Shown here: positions 7,535-15,628 of the stretch, piece after piece | Numbering within the stretch: position 1 is the stretch's first letter | Layout of the letters: each line of letters begins with the position of its first letter | Source: JBBKWG01 sp037968835 | GTDB taxonomy: Bacteria > Pseudomonadota > Alphaproteobacteria > Rhodobacterales > Rhodobacteraceae | NCBI GenBank assembly: GCA_037968835.1 | Contig: JBBKWG010000263.1 | Location: forward strand, 1 to 23,765 | Direction: 5' to 3' | Length of the DNA stretch: 23,765 nt | Made by a program: the position numbers and the translations under genes | The notes under the pieces: model-generated | Told to the model about the DNA's origin: nothing | Database searches by the model: none | What the model saw: the letters and a program-made list of their open reading frames with translations, nothing else

Positions 7535-9081
7535 CCGCCTATCTCGATCTGATCATGTTCGCCGTGTTGATGGCAGCTATCCTTTCGGGGTTTCCGGTGT
7601 CGTTCAGCATCGCAGGCGTCGCCGTCGCGTTCGCCTATCTGGGATGGATGCTGGGCGTGATGGACGTCTCGCTGCTGGGAGCTTTGGGCCAGCGGGCTTA
7701 CGGGCTGATAGGCAACCAGGTGCTGATCGCCATTCCCGTCTTCGTGCTGATGGGCGCGATTCTGGAAAAGAGCAAGATCGCCGAAGAGCTTCTCGACACC
7801 ATGGGGCGCAGCTTTGGTCAATTGCGCGGGGGGCTTGGCATTTCGGTGGTCCTGGTCGGCGCTCTGCTTGCCGCGTCGACAGGTATCGTCGGGGCCACGG
7901 TGGTTGCGATGGGCATGATTGCGCTGCCGACGATGCTGCGAGCCGGATACAACCCAAGCGTCGCTGCGGGAATAGTCTGCACCGCCGGCACGCTGGGTCA
8001 GATCATACCGCCCTCGACTCTGCTGATCATTTTGGCGGACGTGATGTCCAACGCCTATCAACAGGCGCAGTACGAACAGGGCAAGTTCTCGGTCGAGGCA
8101 TTGTCAGTCGGTCAATTCTTCGCCGCCGCGATCATACCCGGTCTGCTGCTGGTCGTGCTCTATCTTCTTTACATCCTCATCCGCGGAGCCTTGCGCCCGC
8201 AAGACATGCCGCCAGCCGAGATCGGACTGGAGCGCCCGGACAGGCGCGAGGTAATGGCAGCGATCGTTCCGCCGGTTCTACTGATATTCGCTGTGCTCGG
8301 GGCAATCCTCGGCGGGGTGGCAACGCCGACCGAAGCCGCCTCGGTTGGTGCGATAGGGGCGCTTTTGATGGCGGGTCGCAAGATAGGTCTGAACCCCAGG
8401 CTGATATTGATCGGTGCCGCCGCCCTGATCGCCCTCGGGGTGCTTGCCGGGATGTTTCCGGTCCGGCTTCAGCGCAATGACAGCGGCGCGTTCGAGTGGA
8501 TGATCGGCGCGTTTTATGGTCTGCTCGCCATCGTCGGACTTGCCGCGATTGCGCTGGCCCTGCGTGCCTCGATCCGTGAAAAGACCATTCATGACGCGCT
8601 GAATTCGACGCTGACAATGACGGCGATGATCTTTGCCACCATCCTTGCCGCCGGCTTTTTCTCGCTGGTTTTCATCGGACTGGGCGGCGAAGAACGCGTC
8701 GCGCATCTGCTGTCGAACCTGCCCGGCGGCCCAAGCGGCGCGCTTTTGTTCGTGATGCTGTTCGTGTTTGTTCTGGGCTTCTTTCTGGACTTCGTGGAAA
8801 TCTCGGTGATCGTGCTGCCGCTGGTGGCGCCGACGCTGATCATCATGGGGCATGACCCGATCTGGCTTGGGGTGCTTCTGGCGATCAATCTGCAAACCAG
8901 TTTTCTGACGCCGCCGTTCGGGTTTTCACTGTTCTACCTCCGGGCCGCCGCCCCCAAGGAAATTACGACCGGTCATATCTATACCGGCGTGGTGCCGTTT
9001 ATCGGGTTGCAGGCGGTCGGGATCCTTCTGGTTTGGGCGCTGCCGTTCCTGGCCACTTGGCTGCCTAACGCGATCTTCTAG
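7531..9081 (+). CDS. dctM: TRAP transporter large permease subunit, long form
   Basis: DctM forms the transport channel and uses the sodium or proton gradient. The 516-residue protein has many hydrophobic helices and the expected DctM signatures: IPVFVLMGAILEKS near 70, LLAASTGIVGATVVAMG near 112, IVCTAGTLGQIIPPSTLLII near 150, VATPTEAASVGA near 268, and LLAINLQTSFLTPPFGFSLFYLRA near 450. It is about 80 residues longer than ordinary DctM proteins (about 430; compare the 439-residue matM here). The extra length lies around residues 285-350 and adds about two hydrophobic helices. The long form is typical of TakP-type systems, which agrees with the binding protein. It ends 18 bases before the convergent matB stop, and no terminator-like hairpin is visible there. 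Confidence 0.93.
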   Translation: MTAYLDLIMFAVLMAAILSGFPVSFSIAGVAVAFAYLGWMLGVMDVSLLGALGQRAYGLIGNQVLIAIPVFVLMGAILEKSKIAEELLDTMGRSFGQLRGGLGISVVLVGALLAASTGIVGATVVAMGMIALPTMLRAGYNPSVAAGIVCTAGTLGQIIPPSTLLIILADVMSNAYQQAQYEQGKFSVEALSVGQFFAAAIIPGLLLVVLYLLYILIRGALRPQDMPPAEIGLERPDRREVMAAIVPPVLLIFAVLGAILGGVATPTEAASVGAIGALLMAGRKIGLNPRLILIGAAALIALGVLAGMFPVRLQRNDSGAFEWMIGAFYGLLAIVGLAAIALALRASIREKTIHDALNSTLTMTAMIFATILAAGFFSLVFIGLGGEERVAHLLSNLPGGPSGALLFVMLFVFVLGFFLDFVEISVIVLPLVAPTLIIMGHDPIWLGVLLAINLQTSFLTPPFGFSLFYLRAAAPKEITTGHIYTGVVPFIGLQAVGILLVWALPFLATWLPNAIF

Positions 9082-9099
9082 CCGGCGACGCGTGGGCGT

Positions 9100-10623
9100 T
9101 CAGTCTTTTGCGGTCGTCAGGATGTCCGCGAACTGATCGCGCAGGATATTCTTCTGGACCTTGCCCATCGTGTTTCGCGGCAGTGCGTCCAGCACGACAA
9201 GCCTTTTCGGCTGCTTGAAACGCGCCAGCGAGTTGTCCAAGTGCGCCATGATCTCATCAGTCGAAGGTGTCTCACCGTCTTTGGCCACAAGCACGCCAAC
9301 CACGCCTTCACCGAAATCGGGATGTGGGACACCGATGACCGCGCTTTCCAGAACGCCGGGCTGTTCATCCAGCACAAGCTCGATTTCCTTGGGATAGATG
9401 TTGTAGCCGCCCGAAATGATCAGGTCCTTGTTGCGTCCCACGATCTGCACATAGCCCTGATCGTCGATCAGTCCGAGGTCACCGGTGATGAAGAACCCGT
9501 CGGCGCGCAATTCTTCGGCGGTTTTCTCCGGCATTTGCCAATAGCCCATGAAGACGTTGGGGCCGCGCACCTCGATCTGTCCGATCTCGCCCTGGGAAAC
9601 TTCCTCGCCGGTCGCCGGATCGGTAATCTTCAGCTCGACCCCGGGCAGCGGAAACCCGACGGTTCCGGCACGCCTTTCGCCGTCATAGGGGTTGGACGTG
9701 TTCATGTTGGTCTCGGTCATCCCGTAGCGCTCAAGGATGCGGTGGCCGGTGCGTTTTTCGAAACGGACGTGAGTTTCGGCCAGCAGCGGCGCGGAGCCCG
9801 AGACGAAAATCCGGATATGGCGGGTCAGATCGGCGGTAAAGCAGGGATCGTCCAAAAGCCGGGTGTAGAAGGTCGGGACGCCCATCATCGCGGTGGCGCG
9901 CGGCATCTGCGCGATCATCTCGTCTGGATCAAACTTCGGCAGGAAAATCATAGACCCGCCTGCGATCAGGGTGATGTTGCAGGCCACGAACAGCCCATGC
10001 GTATGGAAGATCGGCAATGCGTGGAGCAATACGTCGGTGTCGCTGAAGCGCCAGAAATCAGCCAGCGTCTGTGCGTTCGACAGAAGGTTCGTTTGCGTCA
10101 GCATCGCGCCTTTCGAGCGGCCCGTTGTGCCGGAGGTATAAAGAAACGCCGCAAGATCGTCGCCACTCCGCGCGACGGTTTCAAAGGTTTCGGGTTGGCC
10201 TTTGGCGTCATCGGCAAAGCTCCCAGAACCATCGGGGTTCAGCGTTCGCAGCACTGCACCGTGCGCAGAAGTAACGGGTGCAAGACTGGTTTCGCTGCGA
10301 TCGGATCCCAGCACCAATTTCGCCCCCGAATTACCGATGAAATAATCGAGTTCGGTCGCCGTGTAACCGGTGTTGAGCGGCAGGAAAACAACGCCGGTCT
10401 GCGCACAGGCAGCATAGATCGCAAGCGCTTCCGGCGATTTCTCGATCTGCGCCGCCAGTCGGTCACCCGCTTCAAGTCCGTGGCCGGTGATGGCGTGGGC
10501 GAAGCGGGCGGTCATGGTCAGAAAGGCGTCATGCGTGATCGTTTCGCCGTTGAGCAAATGCAGGAACGGCGTCGTCTTTCCGAGGTGGCGTCCGAAAAGG
10601 GTATCGTAAAGCGGATTGGCCAT
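9100..10623 (-). CDS. matB: Malonyl-CoA synthetase (malonate-CoA ligase)
   Basis: MatB activates malonate with ATP and CoA to malonyl-CoA, AMP and pyrophosphate in the cytoplasm. The 507-residue protein is an ANL-superfamily adenylating enzyme: TSGTTGRSKG (163-172), YGMTET (300-305), TGD (380-382), GRNKDLIISGGYNIYPKEIE (396-415) and the catalytic lysine K488 in NTMGK. The GGYNIYPKEIE form and the overall length match MatB better than acetyl- or fatty-acyl-CoA synthetases. ATG 10623 is chosen because it has GGGAA seven bases upstream. The open frame continues 67 codons further up but there overlaps the matA coding region. Adjacency to malonyl-CoA decarboxylase and a malonate-type TRAP transporter supports the substrate. 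Confidence 0.93.
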   Translation of the reverse strand: MANPLYDTLFGRHLGKTTPFLHLLNGETITHDAFLTMTARFAHAITGHGLEAGDRLAAQIEKSPEALAIYAACAQTGVVFLPLNTGYTATELDYFIGNSGAKLVLGSDRSETSLAPVTSAHGAVLRTLNPDGSGSFADDAKGQPETFETVARSGDDLAAFLYTSGTTGRSKGAMLTQTNLLSNAQTLADFWRFSDTDVLLHALPIFHTHGLFVACNITLIAGGSMIFLPKFDPDEMIAQMPRATAMMGVPTFYTRLLDDPCFTADLTRHIRIFVSGSAPLLAETHVRFEKRTGHRILERYGMTETNMNTSNPYDGERRAGTVGFPLPGVELKITDPATGEEVSQGEIGQIEVRGPNVFMGYWQMPEKTAEELRADGFFITGDLGLIDDQGYVQIVGRNKDLIISGGYNIYPKEIELVLDEQPGVLESAVIGVPHPDFGEGVVGVLVAKDGETPSTDEIMAHLDNSLARFKQPKRLVVLDALPRNTMGKVQKNILRDQFADILTTAKD

Positions 10624-10639
10624 GGATCGTTCCCGAGTT

Positions 10640-11887
10640 TCAGGCGTGAGTCGGAAGTGCCTTGCGTGAAAGCGTGCGCATTGCAGGCGCGGCCACGACT
10701 TTCTTGTTGGTCGCAAAGTTCTCGTGGTTTTCAGTGATACGCGCGAGATCATAGAGGTAATTGACCATTGCGCCGCCCGATTGTGCCAGTCCGTTGGGCG
10801 ACAGATCGGCGCGCGCGTGCACATCGTGAACCGATGCGCCGTTCTTCAGATGGAACCGCGCCACCGGGTCTCGGGGAAGCCCGTCCTTACGCTTTGCCTC
10901 CAGCAGGTAATGGGCAGCAAGCGCGCGCAATGTGTCGGGATTGCCTTCCACCGCTTCAAGCTTGTTTTCGCGCAGCCAGTCCATCAGGCCGGGAATCGGA
11001 GAGAGCGTCACGAAGGTTTTCAACTGCGGCAGGGCATGGCTCAGATCTCCCGCAACCTGCTTGATGAGCGAATTGCCGAAAGAGATACCCGCCAGCCCGG
11101 CCTGACAGTTCGAGATCGAATAGAATACGGCCGTATCTGCATCCTCGGCAGGCAGTTCGCCGCGTTCTTTGCCCAGCAATTCATGGATCGAACCGGGGAT
11201 GCCGTGGGTCAGCGCAACCTCGACAAAGATCAGCGGCTCGTCGGGCATCGCGGGGTGAAAGAAGCCGAAGCAGCGGCGGTCGGTCGGTTGCAGGCGGCGG
11301 CGCAGGTCGTCCCAACTGTCGATGGCGTGGACAGCCTCGTAGGCGATTATCTTCTCGAGCACATGCGCCGGGCTTTGCCAGTTGATTGGCCGCAGTACCA
11401 GAAAACCACGGTTGAACCAGCTTGAAAGCAGGTGCCGCAGATCGGTGTCAAGCTTGGCAAGGGCGGGATCTGATTTCAGGAAACGCAGAAGATCCTTGCG
11501 CATCGCAACCAATCGCCCAGTGGCCCCCGGCACCTGATTGAGACGCCGCGCGAGTTCCTGGCGATCGGGCTCGGCTGCGACCATCAGATTGCGATAATTT
11601 GCCACTGATCCGTCTGCGGCATAGGCAGCGGCGGCTTCTGACACGGCGGCGGTGTCGAGATCCATGTCGTCGTTGAGATAGGAAAAGAACGCGTGTTTCG
11701 CGGCGTCGTCCAAAGCTTCGTAAAGGTCGAGAATATGCCGCGCGAGTGCATAACCCGAGACCTCGCCGCTGTTGCCGATCAGCGCGCGACACAGCGCCTC
11801 GATCGGGCGTCCGTCCTGACGTGGCGCGCCGAAGCTCGGCAACCGGCGGTCGATCAGCGTCGAGAGAAGATCTGCGAGAAGGCTCAC
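10640..11887 (-). CDS. matA: Malonyl-CoA decarboxylase
   Basis: MatA converts malonyl-CoA to acetyl-CoA and CO2, so that malonate enters central metabolism. The 415-residue protein has the N-terminal helical MCD domain (about 1-165) and the C-terminal acetyltransferase-like catalytic domain (about 168-380). Family segments are NWQSPAHVLEKIIAYEAVHAI (169-189), FVEVALTHGIP (221-231), FYSISNCQAGLAG (255-267, containing the catalytic serine) and RFHLKNGA (344-351) with H346 as the catalytic histidine. It starts at a GTG whose first bases overlap the matM stop (GTGA at 11884-11887), and it lies 16 bases before matB. The order transporter, decarboxylase, synthetase suggests one transcript from the matP promoter. 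Confidence 0.94.
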   Translation of the reverse strand: MSLLADLLSTLIDRRLPSFGAPRQDGRPIEALCRALIGNSGEVSGYALARHILDLYEALDDAAKHAFFSYLNDDMDLDTAAVSEAAAAYAADGSVANYRNLMVAAEPDRQELARRLNQVPGATGRLVAMRKDLLRFLKSDPALAKLDTDLRHLLSSWFNRGFLVLRPINWQSPAHVLEKIIAYEAVHAIDSWDDLRRRLQPTDRRCFGFFHPAMPDEPLIFVEVALTHGIPGSIHELLGKERGELPAEDADTAVFYSISNCQAGLAGISFGNSLIKQVAGDLSHALPQLKTFVTLSPIPGLMDWLRENKLEAVEGNPDTLRALAAHYLLEAKRKDGLPRDPVARFHLKNGASVHDVHARADLSPNGLAQSGGAMVNYLYDLARITENHENFATNKKVVAAPAMRTLSRKALPTHA

Positions 11888-13203
11888 AACGCCGGGCCCA
11901 TCAGGTAGTCCGGCAACCAGGTGGCGAGGCTTGGAAAGACCGACAGGATCACGATGGCCAGTACCATGCAGCCGACGAAGGGCAGGGAACCAACGAGGAT
12001 TTTCTTCAACGAGATATCCGGCGCGATGCCGTTGATAACGTAGAGGTTCAGACCCACCGGCGGCGTGATCAGGCCGATCTCCATGTTGATCGTCAGCACT
12101 ACGGCGAACCAGATCGGATCGAAGCCCGCAGATGTGATGATCGGCAACAGGATCGGTGCGGACATCAGGATCACGGCGACAGGGGGCAAAAAGAATCCTG
12201 CGACCAAGAGGAAAATGTTGATGATCCCCATCAGGACCCAGCGATTGACGTCCAGTTCCGCGATCCAGCCTGCCACGGATTGGGTGACGAAAAGCGAGGA
12301 TAACATGAAGGAAAAGACCCCCGCGGCACCGATAATGAAAAGGATCATCACCGATTCACGGGTCGAATCCCGCAGCACCGCCCAAAGCGCCTTTGGCTGA
12401 TACATGCGGTAGATGATCATCGCCACGATGATGCACAGAAGTGCCCCGACCGCTGCTGTTTCCGACGGCGTGGCGATCCCACCATAAAGTGCATAAAGCA
12501 CGCCGATGATGATCGCCAGAAACGGCAGGACGCGGGGCAGTATCTCGAATTTCTGGGTCCAGCTATAGGTCACACCGGACAGCGCGACGCCCGCGGCTCC
12601 ACGCCGCCATGTGTCGAAGATCGCCCAGGCGATGAACAACGATACCAGCAAAAGGCCGGGGATTACGCCGGCAAGAAACAACCGCCCGATACTCGTCTCG
12701 GTGGCGATTCCATAGACGATCATCGTCACCGAAGGCGGTATGAGGATGCCCAGCGTGCCGCCCGCGGCAATCGACCCGGCGGCGACCTCGTCCGGGTAGC
12801 CACGCTTGCGCATCTCGGGGATGCCCATCTTGCCGATCGCCGCGCAGGTGGCCGGGCTTGATCCCGACATCGCGGCAAACAGCGCACAAGCGCCGAGGTT
12901 GGAGACCACAAGTCCACCGGGAACTCGGGTCAGCCAGCGCTCCAGCGCCTCGTAAAGATCGGGTCCCGCACGGGTTGACGAGATTGCCGAGCCCATGATG
13001 ATGAACATCGGGATCGACAGCAGCGCGAAGCTGTTCAATTCGCCGTAAAACAGCTCTGGCAACGCGACCAGCGACCGCGCCCCGTCGAAGACTAGCAAGA
13101 ACCCCGTGGCGACGATCAGCAGACCAGTGCCGACCGAAACGCCGGAAAAAAGCACCATCACCGTGGAAATGGCCACCAGCGCACCAACGACAAGCGGATC
13201 CAT
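11884..13203 (-). CDS. matM: TRAP transporter large permease, probable malonate uptake
   Basis: This is the DctM-type channel subunit of the second TRAP system, 439 residues, the usual length. It shows FALLSIPMFIIMGSAISSTRAGPDLYEAL (about 58-86), AAMSGSSPATCAAIGKMGIPEM (about 110-131), GTLGILIPPSVTMIVYGIATE (about 148-168), GIATPSETAAVGA (about 242-254) and LTINMEIGLITPPVGLNLYVI (about 367-387). The hydrophobic pattern runs through the whole length, as expected for about 11-12 membrane helices. The start codon shares one base with the matQ stop (TGATG), and its own stop overlaps the matA start. A malonate role is inferred from the neighbouring matA and matB; a MatPQM malonate TRAP system is known in Sinorhizobium meliloti. 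Confidence 0.92.
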   Translation of the reverse strand: MDPLVVGALVAISTVMVLFSGVSVGTGLLIVATGFLLVFDGARSLVALPELFYGELNSFALLSIPMFIIMGSAISSTRAGPDLYEALERWLTRVPGGLVVSNLGACALFAAMSGSSPATCAAIGKMGIPEMRKRGYPDEVAAGSIAAGGTLGILIPPSVTMIVYGIATETSIGRLFLAGVIPGLLLVSLFIAWAIFDTWRRGAAGVALSGVTYSWTQKFEILPRVLPFLAIIIGVLYALYGGIATPSETAAVGALLCIIVAMIIYRMYQPKALWAVLRDSTRESVMILFIIGAAGVFSFMLSSLFVTQSVAGWIAELDVNRWVLMGIINIFLLVAGFFLPPVAVILMSAPILLPIITSAGFDPIWFAVVLTINMEIGLITPPVGLNLYVINGIAPDISLKKILVGSLPFVGCMVLAIVILSVFPSLATWLPDYLMGPAL

Positions 13204-13745
13204 CAGTGCCTCCGATCTTCGGCGGCGACCGGCGCCGCGATGTCTTCGCTGATCACGACCATCCAGAGGTCAGCGACGAGTTGAAGCAGGAACAGGCCAA
13301 AGCCGACCGGAATCGACAGATAGGGGATCCACAGCGGCACAGCCCAGACGGTTTCCGATTTCCAGCCGCGTGCCCAGGCAAAGTGCCACATATCGTAGGC
13401 GTAGTAGAACATCAGGGCGATCATGCAGCCCGTTGCGATCAGCGTCAGGATTGCAAGGATACGACGGCCGTTTCTACCCAAGAGGGACGGGACGAGATCA
13501 ACGCCGACATGGCCCTTGAGCTTTTGCACATAGGGCAAGCCCAGCAACGTCGCGCCGATCATCAAATAAATAACCGCCTCGGTCTGCCAGATCGTCGATT
13601 TTCCCAGCACGGCGCGGATGAAGATCATCTGGCAAGTGATGAGAACCGACGCGAGGATCATGAACGAGGCTATGACGCCGCACACCGTCGATATCTGCCC
13701 GATCAGGCGCACGACAAGCGGGGGCGGATAAGTGCTCTGGTCCAC
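13203..13745 (-). CDS. matQ: TRAP transporter small permease, probable malonate uptake
   Basis: DctQ-type small membrane subunit, 180 residues, with four hydrophobic segments: about 8-35, 53-70, 90-115 and 138-160. It contains the typical motif KGHVGVDLVPSLLGRNGRRI after helix 2. The start is GTG at 13745, with AAGGA about seven bases upstream. No in-frame ATG is better placed. The C-terminus is hydrophilic and rich in Ala, Glu, Asp and Arg. It lies 66 bases after the matP stop, and that gap contains a strong hairpin. Its stop touches the matM start, so the Q and M subunits are probably coupled. Confidence 0.88.
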   Translation of the reverse strand: MDQSTYPPPLVVRLIGQISTVCGVIASFMILASVLITCQMIFIRAVLGKSTIWQTEAVIYLMIGATLLGLPYVQKLKGHVGVDLVPSLLGRNGRRILAILTLIATGCMIALMFYYAYDMWHFAWARGWKSETVWAVPLWIPYLSIPVGFGLFLLQLVADLWMVVISEDIAAPVAAEDRRH

Positions 13746-13774
13746 GGATGGTCCTTCTCAGCCGGTATGGATGC

Positions 13775-13800
13775 GCCCGCCGGAATCCGATCCGGCGGGC
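13775..13800 (-). promoter_or_regulatory. Hairpin between matP and matQ (probable mRNA stabiliser)
   Basis: A perfect 10-bp GC-rich inverted repeat (13775-13784 with 13791-13800, arms GCCCGCCGGA and TCCGGCGGGC, 6-nt loop) begins 11 bases after the matP stop on the transcribed strand. No T tract follows in that direction. Position and form mirror the hairpin after dctP at 6982-7009 although the sequences differ. This suggests the same function: uneven expression of the binding protein and the permease genes. Confidence 0.72.
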
Positions 13801-13811
13801 TGCTGTTCAGG

Positions 13812-14792
13812 TCACTCGACGGATAGCGCCATGTCGAGCAGCTTCTGTCCGTCCGGGGTTTCAGCCACGAAGGCTGGATAGGACGATTCCGCTGCGACAT
13901 CGCGCCATGCGTTGAAGTCGGCTTCCGTCATCTCGGCCAGTTCGACGCCAGCATCTCCAAACGCTTTCGCGGCGACTTCGTCACCTTTTTTGGCTTCCTC
14001 CAGATAGAAAGCCTGCGCTTTTTCGGAGGCGGCGGTCAGTGCCGCCTGCTGTTCGGCGCTCAATCCATCAAAGGTCGTTTTATTCATGATCAGAGGCTGA
14101 TACATGAACCAAAGCGCATAATCGCCCGCAGGTGTATAGCAGTCCAACTGTTCGTAAAGCCGGTAGCTTACGAAGCTTTCCGACGAGGTGTTGGCGGCGT
14201 CCAGAACGCCAGTCTGAAGTGCTGGATAGATTTCCGACGAAGCCATCGAAGAGATCGACGCACCGGCGGCGGCGAGCATCTGCTCGAATGACTTGCCCGC
14301 AGCGCGGATCGAAACGCCCTGGACGTCATCCGGCTTGGTGATGCAGCCCTTGTTGGAACCAAATCCACCGGCGAGATAGCCGTGAACCAGAACCATCACG
14401 TCGTCGCCCTCCATGATGTTTTCGATTTCTTCCATGAACGGCGAATTCGACAGCCGGTCGCCGTGGTCGTGGTTCTTCACGAGACCCGGCATCAACGTCA
14501 GGTTATAAGCGGGCTGCTGGCCCCCGGCATACGACAAGGGAAGAACCGTCATATCCAACTGGCCACGGCTCAGCGGCGTGTATTGCTCGCGTGCTTTGAA
14601 CAGAGTCTGGTTGGGGAAGATCTGGATAGTCAGATCAACTCCGGCCGCAGCGACATCTTCGGCGACCATTTGCGCGACCTGGTGGCGAACGTCACCCTCG
14701 GACCATTGATGAGACAGGCGCAACTCCGCGCTAAAAGCGGTGCCTGTGGTGATGGCGAGTGCCGCAGCGGCGGCAAAAAGCGTGGTTTTCAT
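13812..14792 (-). CDS. matP: TRAP transporter periplasmic binding protein, probable malonate receptor
   Basis: DctP-family receptor, 326 residues, with a Sec signal peptide (MKTT, then a hydrophobic run; likely cleavage after AFSA, residue 22). R163 in VSIRAAGKSFEQ is the conserved carboxylate-binding arginine. The segment SSEIYPALQTGVLDAANTS follows, as in the C4-dicarboxylate branch of DctP proteins. Two cysteines (C150 and one near 217) could form a periplasmic disulfide. The ribosome site GGGAGGA is excellent for ATG 14792. It is the first gene of matPQMAB and is divergent from matR. Unlike the other TRAP receptor in the window it lacks a Tat motif and belongs to a different subfamily, so the two transporters are not recent duplicates. 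Malonate specificity is inferred from context. Confidence 0.92.
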   Translation of the reverse strand: MKTTLFAAAAALAITTGTAFSAELRLSHQWSEGDVRHQVAQMVAEDVAAAGVDLTIQIFPNQTLFKAREQYTPLSRGQLDMTVLPLSYAGGQQPAYNLTLMPGLVKNHDHGDRLSNSPFMEEIENIMEGDDVMVLVHGYLAGGFGSNKGCITKPDDVQGVSIRAAGKSFEQMLAAAGASISSMASSEIYPALQTGVLDAANTSSESFVSYRLYEQLDCYTPAGDYALWFMYQPLIMNKTTFDGLSAEQQAALTAASEKAQAFYLEEAKKGDEVAAKAFGDAGVELAEMTEADFNAWRDVAAESSYPAFVAETPDGQKLLDMALSVE

Positions 14793-14846
14793 ATCATCCT
14801 CCCAAATGATGCCAGACCGAGGAATCCCCCGGCGGCTAATCGTGGC

Positions 14847-14875
14847 ACTATCCCGATCGCTGGATGCACTGTCAA
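14847..14875 (-). promoter_or_regulatory. Predicted sigma-70 promoter of matPQMAB
   Basis: On the minus strand a consensus -35 box TTGACA (14870-14875) is followed after exactly 17 bases by GATAGT (14847-14852), which matches four of six -10 positions. Transcription would start near 14840, leaving a leader of about 48 bases before matP. The palindrome at 14881-14890 lies five bases upstream of the -35 box, centred near -46. This was read by eye. Confidence 0.6.
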
Positions 14876-14880
14876 TATTT

Positions 14881-14890
14881 TTGTATACAA
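14881..14890. promoter_or_regulatory. Probable MatR operator, palindrome TTGTATACAA
   Basis: A perfect 10-bp palindrome lies in the matP/matR gap, in a locally AT-rich stretch. Its half-site fits the TTGTA/TACAA type bound by FCD-branch GntR proteins. From memory, the MatR operator of Rhizobium leguminosarum has similar half-sites. On the plus strand it contains TACAAT (14886-14891), a plausible -10 box for matR, so binding could also autoregulate matR. The assignment to MatR rests on position and motif type. Confidence 0.65.
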
Positions 14891-14937
14891 TAACTTCATT
14901 CTTGCATTTTTAAGGATGGCGACCGATAGTCCAGTGC

Positions 14938-15585
14938 ATGGATGTCCGTCGATCAGATCATATCATAGACGATCTGGAACAGATGATTGTCACTGGAAAT
15001 TTCGCTGATGGCGAAAGACTGGATGAAATCCGCCTTGCCGAACGGTTCGGCGTTTCGCGGACTCCTATTCGCGAGGCCCTGCAAAAACTTGCCGCCTCCG
15101 GGCTGGTCGAGCAGATACCGCGCAGGGGTGTATTCGTCCGCGAACCCGGCCCGATAGAGCTTATCGAGATGTTCGAAGCCATGGCCGAACTGGAAGCTGC
15201 CTGCGGTCGCCTTGCTGCGATGCGCATTTCCGATCCGGCGCTGGTGGAGTTGCGCGAGGCGCATGAAGCGTGTCTGGCGGCGACGGAATCGGGCGATGCC
15301 GACCATTATTACCGCCAGAATGAACGGTTTCATCACCTTATCTATGCAGCGTGCGAGAACCGGTATCTGGAGGAACAGGCGAAAAAGTTGCAAAAACGGC
15401 TGAAAGCCTACCGCCGAATGCAGCTTCGTGTGCGTGGACGGCTGGCACAGTCGGTCGCCGAGCACGGTGTTATCGTCGAGGCGATATCACAGGGCGATGG
15501 TCTTGCGGCCGCCAACGCCCTTCGCACCCATGTCGCAGTCCAAGGCGAGAAGTTTCACCATCTGCTGACCCACCTCAAATCCTAG
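14938..15585 (+). CDS. matR: GntR-family (FCD branch) regulator, probable malonate regulator
   Basis: The 215-residue protein has an N-terminal winged helix (about 5-70, with LAERFGVSRTPIREALQKLAASGLVE) and a C-terminal FCD ligand domain (about 75-205). The FCD domain includes ERFHHLIYAACEN and VAEHGVIVEAI, whose histidines probably bind a metal or ligand. Members of this branch bind small carboxylates. The gene diverges from matP, and the shared gap contains a fitting palindrome. It probably senses malonate and controls matPQMAB. ATG 14938 is the only reasonable start: an in-frame TAA at 14911-14913 closes the frame upstream, although the ribosome site is poor. An AAGGA at 14912-14916 lies too far upstream (21 bases). 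Translation is probably weak, which suits a regulator. Confidence 0.85.
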   Translation: MDVRRSDHIIDDLEQMIVTGNFADGERLDEIRLAERFGVSRTPIREALQKLAASGLVEQIPRRGVFVREPGPIELIEMFEAMAELEAACGRLAAMRISDPALVELREAHEACLAATESGDADHYYRQNERFHHLIYAACENRYLEEQAKKLQKRLKAYRRMQLRVRGRLAQSVAEHGVIVEAISQGDGLAAANALRTHVAVQGEKFHHLLTHLKS

Positions 15586-15628
15586 GCGGTCGCAGACTGA
15601 CGCGGCAAAGCGTTCCCGCCCGCAATGG

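Noticed and set aside
9241..10737. A 498-codon open frame on the plus strand opposite matB.
   Set aside because: It mirrors the matB reading frame in GC-rich DNA, has no recognisable domain and has an Arg/Gln/Gly/His-rich composition. MatB motifs explain the DNA fully.
10624..10824. A 67-codon upstream extension of matB.
   Set aside because: It lies inside the 3' end of matA and has no family homology. ATG 10623 has a good ribosome site and gives the normal MatB length.
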